Part shown: piece by piece, positions 1 to 5,459 of the stretch
Numbering within the stretch: the first letter of the stretch is position 1
Layout of the letters: every line of letters starts with the position of its first letter
Origin: Pseudomonadota bacterium
GTDB taxonomy: Bacteria; Pseudomonadota; Alphaproteobacteria; UBA2136; UBA6156
Direction of reading: 5' to 3'
Assembly: GCA_009927255.1 (NCBI GenBank)
Contig: RFNJ01000101.1
Coordinates: 1 to 20,155 of the forward strand
DNA: 20,155 nucleotides
Program-made: the position numbers and the translations under genes
The notes under the pieces: generated by a model
The model's input: the letters and a program-made list of their open reading frames with translations, nothing else
Database searches by the model: none
What the model was told of the DNA's origin: nothing

Positions 1-868
1 AGCGGGTGGAGGGGCGGGCGTAGATAAGGCCACCCAGCAGCGCCAGCGTGCCCGCTGCCGCTGCGGCCAGCCCGGCGCGGGAGCTGGTGAGGAGGATAAT
101 CACGAACAGATAGAGCGCGGCCATCAGCCACGGCCAATGTGGGCGGATGACCAGTTGCCAGAAGGCTTTGAGGCGTTGCTGGGTGGTGAGTTGGGCGCTG
201 ATTTCGCCAATTCGCTGGAGGAAGAGGGCGAGGCAGGTGAGCATCCCCAAGCCGGCAAATGTGGCAAAATGGTTGCGGTTGATGAAGGTGGCGGTGAGCG
301 AGTTTTGGTAGGTGAATTTGGGTTGCCAGAGCACGCTTTGGTTACCAAGGAGGAAGATAATGAGGCCGTAGGTGGCGATGGCGAGTGTGATGAGGGCAAA
401 GCCTTTGGCCAGCGGAGTGGGGGTGTTGGGGTTGCGGCACAGCTGCACCATCGCCAACCAGCCAAGCAGCAGGCTGCCAAGTTGGAGCAGTTGCAGTATT
501 CCGGCAGGTACATTGGCGCCGAGTGCGGGCCACAGGGCGATGCTGGGGGCGAGGCCATAGAGAGGGTGTGGGGTGGAACCTATCCAGCTGGCGGGTAGCT
601 GCTGGGCGGTGGCCCATATTAAAGTGAGAGTGGTGGGGAGTAGGATGCCCCAACGCACTAAGCTAGGCAGCGGGGCGGTGGGAAGTTGCCATAATACCAC
701 CACTGCCCATAGGCTGAGCAATAAAGGTTGGGCGGCTTGCCATGGCGCCCACAGGCCAGCAAACAAGGTGGCGGTGAGGGCGAACAGGCTTAAGTATATG
801 ATAACGTAGATGTTACTGGTTTTTGGAGAAACTTGGGCAGTGGCGGTGGAAAATATATTTGTATCCAT
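1..868 (-). CDS. O-antigen ligase/polymerase family membrane protein (partial, runs off left edge)
   Basis: The frame is open from an ATG at 868 to the window edge (289 codons seen), with an in-frame TAA 18 bases upstream of the ATG, so the start is fairly secure; no strong ribosome site is visible. The product is very hydrophobic, with likely membrane spans near residues 21-40, 48-62, 72-88, 124-144, 155-174, 200-218 and 246-262. Two segments typical of the Wzy_C/O-antigen ligase family are seen: FINRNHFATFAG near residues 195-206, and LLTSSRAG near 259-266 before another hydrophobic stretch. Members polymerise glycan repeats or ligate glycans to a lipid carrier at the periplasmic face of the inner membrane. 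Its divergent neighbours encode a beta-barrel and a polysaccharide export protein, which supports a role in capsule or exopolysaccharide assembly. Ligase and polymerase cannot be told apart here, and the C-terminus is missing. Confidence 0.75.
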   Translation of the reverse strand, partial: MDTNIFSTATAQVSPKTSNIYVIIYLSLFALTATLFAGLWAPWQAAQPLLLSLWAVVVLWQLPTAPLPSLVRWGILLPTTLTLIWATAQQLPASWIGSTPHPLYGLAPSIALWPALGANVPAGILQLLQLGSLLLGWLAMVQLCRNPNTPTPLAKGFALITLAIATYGLIIFLLGNQSVLWQPKFTYQNSLTATFINRNHFATFAGLGMLTCLALFLQRIGEISAQLTTQQRLKAFWQLVIRPHWPWLMAALYLFVIILLTSSRAGLAAAAAGTLALLGGLIYARPSTR

Positions 869-979
869 GGGTAAGATTAGGCTTTACATTTGTGAAAATT
901 ACGCTACGTAGGAGGGTAGTTGGCGTGAAACGTCAAAGGAAATCGTAACCAAAGTTAATGTATAACGAAAGTAGATGCG

Positions 980-1477
980 ATGAAAACCACATTTCTGAAA
1001 TTGATGGCGGCTACCGCCCTGATGACCGCCACCGCCATGCCGGTGAGCGTTGTGTTGGCTGCTGAAACCCCGGCTGCTGTGAGCGCTGAAGTGAGCAACT
1101 TTGTAACCCAGCTGCTGGCCGCTGCCGACAGCGAAGCCCGTATTAACATGCTGACTGAAACTTTGGTGCCGGCCCCGCAAAAGGCTTTTGACATTCTGGC
1201 CCAAGTGAAGAGCACCAACCCCGACATGGCCAAAACCGTGCTGGAAGAAATTATTGCTGTGCTGGCTGGCAAGAATGACGACATTGTGCGCCGCCTGACC
1301 GAAGAAAACCAAGCTTTGCTGGCTGGCACGGCTAGCAATGTTGCACCGGCTGCTGGCCCACAAGGTGGCACCCCGGGCAACGTTGGCAACCAAGGCAACC
1401 CCAGCAACCCAGAAAACCCTGGGCAGCTGAACCAGCCTGGTGCGCCTGCTAGCCCATCGGCACCGGTGATTTTGTAA
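980..1477 (+). CDS. Small secreted protein with Asn/Pro/Gly-rich tail, unknown function
   Basis: This 165-residue protein belongs to no family I recognise. Residues 1-28 form a signal peptide (Lys near the N-terminus, hydrophobic core, likely cleavage after SVVLA), so it should be exported. Residues 33-115 are Ala/Glu-rich and probably helical. From about residue 120 to the end the chain becomes a low-complexity tail rich in Gly, Asn, Pro and Gln with irregular GNP/NPG steps, likely disordered. It starts 111 bases from the divergent ligase-like gene and is followed 38 bases later by the beta-barrel gene in the same direction, so it is probably the first gene of the export operon. The ribosome site before the ATG is weak. 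A periplasmic or surface accessory role in polysaccharide export is inferred from position only. Confidence 0.7.
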   Translation: MKTTFLKLMAATALMTATAMPVSVVLAAETPAAVSAEVSNFVTQLLAAADSEARINMLTETLVPAPQKAFDILAQVKSTNPDMAKTVLEEIIAVLAGKNDDIVRRLTEENQALLAGTASNVAPAAGPQGGTPGNVGNQGNPSNPENPGQLNQPGAPASPSAPVIL

Positions 1478-1515
1478 GTTTGAGATAACAACATATAAAT
1501 AGAGGGAACGAAACG

Positions 1516-2766
1516 ATGCAACGAATGATGAATGTTTCTGCACTGGCCCTGCTGGCTGCCATGACTGTGACCACCGCCAATGCCCAGAGCATTGTGAACA
1601 CTGCCGGTGAGCGCATGAGCGCCGACCATGCACCGATGGGGGTGAAGGCTGGTAGCTTTTTGATTATTCCAAAAGCTGAAGTGGACGTGACCCACAGCGA
1701 CAACATTTATGCCACCACCAACAACACCGAAAGCGACATGATTACCAGCGTGCGCCCCGAGTTGAAGGCCAAGAGCAACTGGAGCCGCCATGCCCTGAAC
1801 GCCATGGCTCGCTACGAAGCTTTGCGCTACAACGATAACCGCAGCGAAAACCAACACAACTACATGTTGGCTGCTGATGGCCGCGTGGACGTGATGCGCG
1901 ATACCAGCATTGGCGGCGGCGTAAGCTTTGCCCGTGACCACGAAGACCGTGGTAACCCCAACAGCAATGCTTCAAACAGCAAGCCGGTTGAATACACTAC
2001 CAGCATTGCTCGCTTGGGTGCTTACCGTGGCTTGGGCCGCGCCAACGTGCGCTTTGATACCGAAGCCAAGAAACTGGACTACAAAAATGGCTACACCAGC
2101 GCCGGCGGCTTTGTGGACAACGGCTTGCGCGACCGCGACGAATACACCAACAGCCTGCGTTTGGGCTGGCAGTTTGACCCGCGCTTTGAAGGCTTTGTGA
2201 AGGGCACCATGGACACCCGTAACTATAAGCGCGACAGCGGTGCAGGCTACGTGAACCGTGGCAACAACGGCAGCAGCTTGGTTGCCGGTACCACCTTCGA
2301 CGTAAGCGGCAAAACCAAGGGTGAAGTGTTTGCCGGTGTGGTTGAGCGTAACTACAACAACCCAACGTTCAAGGACATTTCTGAACCCACCTGGGGCGGT
2401 AAAGTTACTTGGAACTTTAGCGAGCTGACCAGCGTGATTGCCGGTGTGGACCGCACGATTGAAGAAACCACGATTGGTGCTTCTTCCGGTTACGTTTCCA
2501 CCGCTTACACCGCCAAAGTTGAGCATGCGCTAACCCGCGACGTGCTGCTGAGCGGTAACGTTGGCTACACCGAGAATGAATATAAAGGTACTGCCGCTAA
2601 CCAACGCCAAGATGATATTATCAGCGCCGGTGTGGGTGCCGACTACTACCTTGGCAAAAACTTTAAGGTTGGTGCCGGTTACACCTACCAAGACCGCGAC
2701 AGCAGCGTGAACAGCGGCGACTTTGACCGCAACATGCTGATGCTGCGCTTGACGGCAACTTACTAA
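1516..2766 (+). CDS. Outer-membrane beta-barrel protein (BBP2_2-like) of a polysaccharide locus
   Basis: This 416-residue protein has a signal peptide (MQRMMNVSALALLAA..., likely cut after TANA). The mature part shows alternating hydrophobic/polar beta strands with aromatic girdles and ends in LMLRLTATY, a terminal aromatic residue typical of outer-membrane barrels. The early segment PKAEVDVTHSDNIYAT followed by an acidic turn resembles the putative beta-barrel porin 2 family (PF10082), whose members often sit next to exopolysaccharide export genes. The start at 1516 has AGAGGGA about ten bases upstream; further Met codons follow at residues 4 and 5. The Wza-like gene begins 38 bases after its stop. 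I infer that it helps glycan pass through or attach to the outer membrane. The barrel call is strong; the exact role is not shown. Confidence 0.8.
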   Translation: MQRMMNVSALALLAAMTVTTANAQSIVNTAGERMSADHAPMGVKAGSFLIIPKAEVDVTHSDNIYATTNNTESDMITSVRPELKAKSNWSRHALNAMARYEALRYNDNRSENQHNYMLAADGRVDVMRDTSIGGGVSFARDHEDRGNPNSNASNSKPVEYTTSIARLGAYRGLGRANVRFDTEAKKLDYKNGYTSAGGFVDNGLRDRDEYTNSLRLGWQFDPRFEGFVKGTMDTRNYKRDSGAGYVNRGNNGSSLVAGTTFDVSGKTKGEVFAGVVERNYNNPTFKDISEPTWGGKVTWNFSELTSVIAGVDRTIEETTIGASSGYVSTAYTAKVEHALTRDVLLSGNVGYTENEYKGTAANQRQDDIISAGVGADYYLGKNFKVGAGYTYQDRDSSVNSGDFDRNMLMLRLTATY

Positions 2767-2804
2767 GCCTTAAGATACCTTGGTTCAACAAGGAGGCCCT
2801 GACC

Positions 2805-3509
2805 ATGATGCGTAAGTTATTCAACCTACGGATGATGGCGGGGCCTCTGGCTTTGGCGACTGTGGCTATTGGTGTGTTGGTGGCCCCTGCCCTGCAGGCT
2901 AACCCGCGAGATTTTTCAGCTGGGATTACCGATGCCAGCAGCATCCCCACCGCCCGCGATGCACAGAGTGCCGAATGGCAACAGAAGCAAGAAGCCGCTG
3001 CTGCGGCTGCGGAACAAGCGCTGAAAAGTGCGCCGGTGGATGCCAATGTGGCACCGGGGCAGTTGGCACCAGGGGATAAAATCCGCCTGACTGTTTTTGG
3101 TGAGCCTGACCTTTCGGGTGAATTTGACCTTGATAACACCGGTAGCTTATCTCTGCCGCTGGTGGGCGAAGTGCCCGCCCGTGGGCTTACCCCCCGCGAA
3201 CTGGAGAAAAAGCTGACCAAAACGCTGGAGAATGGCTACTTGGTGGCACCGCGCGTGAGTGTGGAAGTATTAAGCTTCCGCCCGTTCTTTATTTTGGGTG
3301 AGGTGAACAAACCCGGCAGTTATCCGTTTGTGAACGAGCTGACCGTGATTAACGCGGTGGCAACCGCGGGCGGCTATACCCCCCGCGCCAAAACCGGCCA
3401 AGTGAAGCTGCAACGCGCCAACGACCCCACCCGCAAGGAAGAATGGGTGACCGAGGACGCCAAAGTGTTCCCCGGTGATGTGATTCGGGTGGATGAGCGG
3501 TTTTTCTAG
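2805..3509 (+). CDS. Polysaccharide export protein, Wza/GumB type (Poly_export + SLBB)
   Basis: This 234-residue periplasmic protein has an N-terminal signal peptide ending near PALQA. Residues about 85-157 match the polysaccharide export domain (LAPGDKIRLTVFGEPDLSG, then GSLSLPLVGEV and a VAPRVSVEV strand). Residues about 160-230 form one SLBB domain (FILGEVNKPGSYPF, then TVINAVATAGGYTPRA). Full Wza proteins are lipoproteins of more than 350 residues with several SLBB domains. This one is short, has one SLBB, and shows no lipobox Cys, as in shorter GumB/ExoF-like proteins. AGGAGG at 2791-2796 is ideally spaced for the ATG at 2805; a second ATG follows at 2808. It probably forms the periplasmic part of a glycan export channel with the beta-barrel protein encoded just upstream. 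Confidence 0.88.
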   Translation: MMRKLFNLRMMAGPLALATVAIGVLVAPALQANPRDFSAGITDASSIPTARDAQSAEWQQKQEAAAAAAEQALKSAPVDANVAPGQLAPGDKIRLTVFGEPDLSGEFDLDNTGSLSLPLVGEVPARGLTPRELEKKLTKTLENGYLVAPRVSVEVLSFRPFFILGEVNKPGSYPFVNELTVINAVATAGGYTPRAKTGQVKLQRANDPTRKEEWVTEDAKVFPGDVIRVDERFF

Positions 3510-3511
3510 GC

Positions 3512-4111
3512 TTGTTTCTGGGCTTGTTTGATAATCTAACCCAACTTCGAGAACATCTATTAACCAGCTTTACCGGCTGCGCCGATTTGCGTGCAGGCGC
3601 CACACATTTAGTGTTTGGTGAAGGTGCGGTGGGAGCACCGCTGCTGGTGATTGGTGAGGCGCCTGGGGCCGATGAAGACCGCATGGGGCGGCCCTTTGTT
3701 GGGCGCAGCGGCAAGTTGCTGCGACGATTATTGACTGAAGCTGGCTTTGGTGAGCAAGAGCTTTATATAACTAATACAGTGTTTTGGCGGCCACCGAACA
3801 ATCGCCCACCAACACCTGCTGAAGTGCTTGATTGTGCGCCGTTTTTGCGTGAGCACATTCAGCTGGTGGCACCACGTGCGCTGTTGCTGGTGGGTGCCAC
3901 CGCAGCGCGCGCGATTTTGCAGCGCGACGGCAGCATGGCGGCGCTACGCGATTGCTGGCATGCTGTTGATATGAATGGCGAAAAACGACCTGCGCGAGTG
4001 GTGTTTCACCCGGCATATTTACTGCGGAATCCACCGGCTACGCCGATTGTACAGCGGGATTTGGCGCTGGTGCGGACGGCAGTATTAAATAACAACTTTA
4101 CAGCTATTTAA
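3512..4111 (+). CDS. Uracil-DNA glycosylase, family 4 type
   Basis: The 199-residue product removes uracil from DNA in base-excision repair. It carries the family 4 active-site motifs: GEAPGADED near residues 48-56, PFVGRSGKLL near 61-70, ITNTVFWRPPNNR near 86-98, and HPAYLLR near 166-172. Family 4 enzymes usually bind a 4Fe-4S cluster through four Cys. Here Cys23 and Cys108 remain, but the other two positions are Phe20 and Trp92. From memory, many alphaproteobacterial homologues share the Trp form, so this may be a lineage trait. No ATG is available: an in-frame TGA at 3494-3496 limits the N-terminus, leaving TTG at 3512 (two bases after the export gene's stop codon) or TTG at 3524. Many homologues have a longer N-terminal region. 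The 3' end overlaps convergent msrA by 8 bases. Confidence 0.85.
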   Translation: MFLGLFDNLTQLREHLLTSFTGCADLRAGATHLVFGEGAVGAPLLVIGEAPGADEDRMGRPFVGRSGKLLRRLLTEAGFGEQELYITNTVFWRPPNNRPPTPAEVLDCAPFLREHIQLVAPRALLLVGATAARAILQRDGSMAALRDCWHAVDMNGEKRPARVVFHPAYLLRNPPATPIVQRDLALVRTAVLNNNFTAI

Positions 4112-4745
4112 TATTACCCCAAAGCTGCTGCACGCGTTGATCGCGGCCGCAATTCCAGCGGTAGAATTTATACTTGGTCGGATTTTTGTGGTGATAATTT
4201 TGGTGATAATCTTCGGCCGGCCAAAAGGTAGTAGCCGGTAAAACATCAACATTCACCTTTTGCTTCAGCTGCTTTTCAGCGGCAGCTAACACCTGCTGGA
4301 CAATGGTTTTTTCGGCTTCGTTGGCGGTAAAAATCACCGGGCGGTAGGCGGCGCCACGATCACAAAACTGTCCGCCGTTATCGGTCGGGTCAATATGACG
4401 AACATAGTACTCCAGCAAGGCTTTATACTCTAGCTTTGCGGGGTTATAGGTAATTTGCACGGCCTCCACATGCGGCTGCTCGCCGGCTTTGGGGTGGTGG
4501 TAGTTTTCGTAGGTTGGGTTAGCAATGGTGCCGCCGGTATAGCCGGATGTAGCGGAAATAACGCCCGCCAATTTCAACATATCGCTCTCTACACACCAAA
4601 AACAGCCACCTGCGAGAATGGCTTGCGCAGTGGCAGTGGTGGTGTGCTCTGTTTTTGAAACAACAGGTTGGGCAGTGGCGGTGGTGGCCATAGCAAGGGC
4701 TCCAATTATCAAGGTCTTCCAGTTCATCGCAGGGCTTTCATTCAT
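4104..4745 (-). CDS. msrA: Peptide-methionine (S)-S-oxide reductase MsrA, probably exported
   Basis: MsrA reduces methionine S-sulfoxide in oxidised proteins. The motif GCFWC at residues 47-51 holds the catalytic Cys48. It is followed by the usual GYTGG, the HVEAVQITYNP segment, and a DRGAAYRPVIF strand preceded by Cys128; other Cys (51, 128 and one near the C-terminus) could resolve the disulfide. The N-terminus is unusual for a cytosolic MsrA: NWKTLIIGALAMATTATAQP looks like a signal peptide, so the enzyme probably works in the periplasm. The ATG at 4745 gives 213 residues; an in-frame ATG at 4727 would start directly at the signal peptide and is a good alternative. The gene is single and converges with the glycosylase gene. 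Confidence 0.92.
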   Translation of the reverse strand: MNESPAMNWKTLIIGALAMATTATAQPVVSKTEHTTTATAQAILAGGCFWCVESDMLKLAGVISATSGYTGGTIANPTYENYHHPKAGEQPHVEAVQITYNPAKLEYKALLEYYVRHIDPTDNGGQFCDRGAAYRPVIFTANEAEKTIVQQVLAAAEKQLKQKVNVDVLPATTFWPAEDYHQNYHHKNPTKYKFYRWNCGRDQRVQQLWGNIK

Positions 4746-4831
4746 AACGTTTATTCTTTGAATATACCATGCAACTACTTTATTCTCTTATTGACACATT
4801 GTCTAATGGTCTCACTGCCTAGATTTTCTAT

Positions 4832-4860
4832 TTGAACTGTATATCAATAAACGCTATATC
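4832..4860 (+). promoter_or_regulatory. Candidate sigma-70 promoter for the small membrane protein gene
   Basis: TTGAAC (4832-4837) and TATATC (4855-4860) are separated by 17 bases in an AT-rich gap. The predicted start near 4867 would leave a leader of about 40 bases before the ATG at 4906. A consensus TTGACA at 4791-4796 upstream has no good -10 partner. Confidence 0.45.
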
Positions 4861-4905
4861 TCGCTTGTAAGCTCCATCTTCCCTCCCGTAAAAAGGAAAA
4901 ACGCC

Positions 4906-5145
4906 ATGTGCGCCATCGATTGGCCTTTCGTCGCCGTCATGCTACTCTCCATTGCAGTTGCAATTTGTTTAACTGGTTTACCATTACTATTGACCATTCA
5001 GGATTTCACAGCAAAAAACCTTAGGTTATTGCTCGTACTTCTCTTTGCAGGAATCCTCACGCCTCCAGCAATGGTGTCTAGATTTTTCAATGGTGAAAAA
5101 TCCTTTAGCATCGAATCCATCTGTAAACCCATTTCACCAAATTGA
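4906..5145 (+). CDS. Small two-helix membrane protein, unknown function
   Basis: This 79-residue product is not recognised. Two hydrophobic spans are evident, about residues 6-30 (FVAVMLLSIAVAICLTGLPL) and 38-58 (RLLLVLLFAGILTPP), followed by a polar tail ending in SIESICKPISPN. AAGGA lies eight bases before the ATG, a candidate promoter lies at 4832-4860, and a GC-rich hairpin with a T-rich tail follows at 5166-5197. The gene therefore looks like a complete single-gene transcription unit. Its base composition is clearly more AT-rich than that of alaS or the export genes, which may mean it was acquired separately. No function is suggested by its neighbours. Confidence 0.6.
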   Translation: MCAIDWPFVAVMLLSIAVAICLTGLPLLLTIQDFTAKNLRLLLVLLFAGILTPPAMVSRFFNGEKSFSIESICKPISPN

Positions 5146-5165
5146 AGTATCAATCCAGCCTTCCC

Positions 5166-5197
5166 CGCCGCCCCGCAACGGGCGGCGTTCTTTGTTG
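5166..5197 (+). terminator. Rho-independent terminator of the small membrane protein gene
   Basis: A perfect 8-bp stem (5166-5173 with 5180-5187, CGCCGCCC/GGGCGGCG) with a 6-base loop is followed by TTCTTTGTTG. It begins 20 bases after the stop codon at 5145. Read on the minus strand it lacks a T tract, so it acts mainly in the plus direction. Confidence 0.8.
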
Positions 5198-5224
5198 AGT
5201 TATACCCATATTTAGCCTGAACCG

Positions 5225-5326
5225 TGGTGGCGCCTCCCCATCTCGAACAGCGGCCTTAGGATGATGGTTCCTCTGCGTCGTGCCAAAGGCACGCATACTC
5301 AAAGTGTCCAACTGAGCTAAGGCAAA
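5225..5326 (-). pseudogene. Degenerate tRNA(CAU) copy with hairpin insertion
   Basis: This is a decayed duplicate of the tRNA that lies 10 bases upstream on the same strand. It keeps GCCTTAGCTCAGTTGG at the 5' side, CAGAGGAA...CATCCTAAGG around a CAT anticodon, TTCGAG in the T loop and AGGCGCCACCA at the 3' end. The first acceptor bases are lost (TTTGCCT against AGGCGCC), the T stem is mismatched, and position 33 before the anticodon is C instead of U. About 31 bases replace the five bases after the D-loop GG. The insert contains a 6-bp hairpin, CGTGCC-TTT-GGCACG on the minus strand (5279-5293). It is unlikely to be charged or translated as a normal tRNA. Confidence 0.75.
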
Positions 5327-5336
5327 ATAAGAAGTT

Positions 5337-5413
5337 TGGTGGCGCCTCCCTGACTCGAACAGGGGACCTTAGGATTATGATTCCTCTGCTCTAACCAACT
5401 GAGCTAAGGCGCC
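5337..5413 (-). tRNA. tRNA with CAU anticodon (elongator Met, possibly Ile2)
   Basis: The 77-base gene folds as a full cloverleaf: acceptor GGCGCCT/AGGCGCC; D arm GCTC...GAGC; anticodon stem GAGGA/TCCTA with one G-A mismatch at its end; loop ATCATAA with anticodon CAT; T arm CCCTG-TTCGAGT-CAGGG; and an encoded CCA (5337-5339). The GGAATCATAATCC anticodon arm resembles alphaproteobacterial elongator tRNA-Met. A lysidine-modified tRNA-Ile2 has the same anticodon and cannot be excluded by eye. It lies 46 bases after the alaS stop and has its own promoter at 5423-5451. Confidence 0.93.
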
Positions 5414-5422
5414 GTAGCCGCG

Positions 5423-5451
5423 TGTTTATCTCCCCCCCAAGTCCTTGTCAA
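5423..5451 (-). promoter_or_regulatory. Sigma-70 promoter for the tRNA(CAU) gene
   Basis: On the minus strand TTGACA (5446-5451) and TAAACA (5423-5428) are spaced by 17 bases, just after the alaS stop codon. The -10 box ends 9 bases before the mature tRNA 5' end at 5413, so transcription would begin only a few bases upstream of the tRNA. Confidence 0.7.
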
Positions 5452-5459
5452 CCAGCAAT

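Noticed and set aside
955..1941. 328-codon open frame on the minus strand
   Set aside because: It is antisense to the secreted protein and the beta-barrel gene, both of which have signal peptides; its translation has no coherent features.
4791..4796. Consensus TTGACA as a -35 box
   Set aside because: No acceptable -10 hexamer lies 16-18 bases downstream; the pair at 4832-4860 is better.
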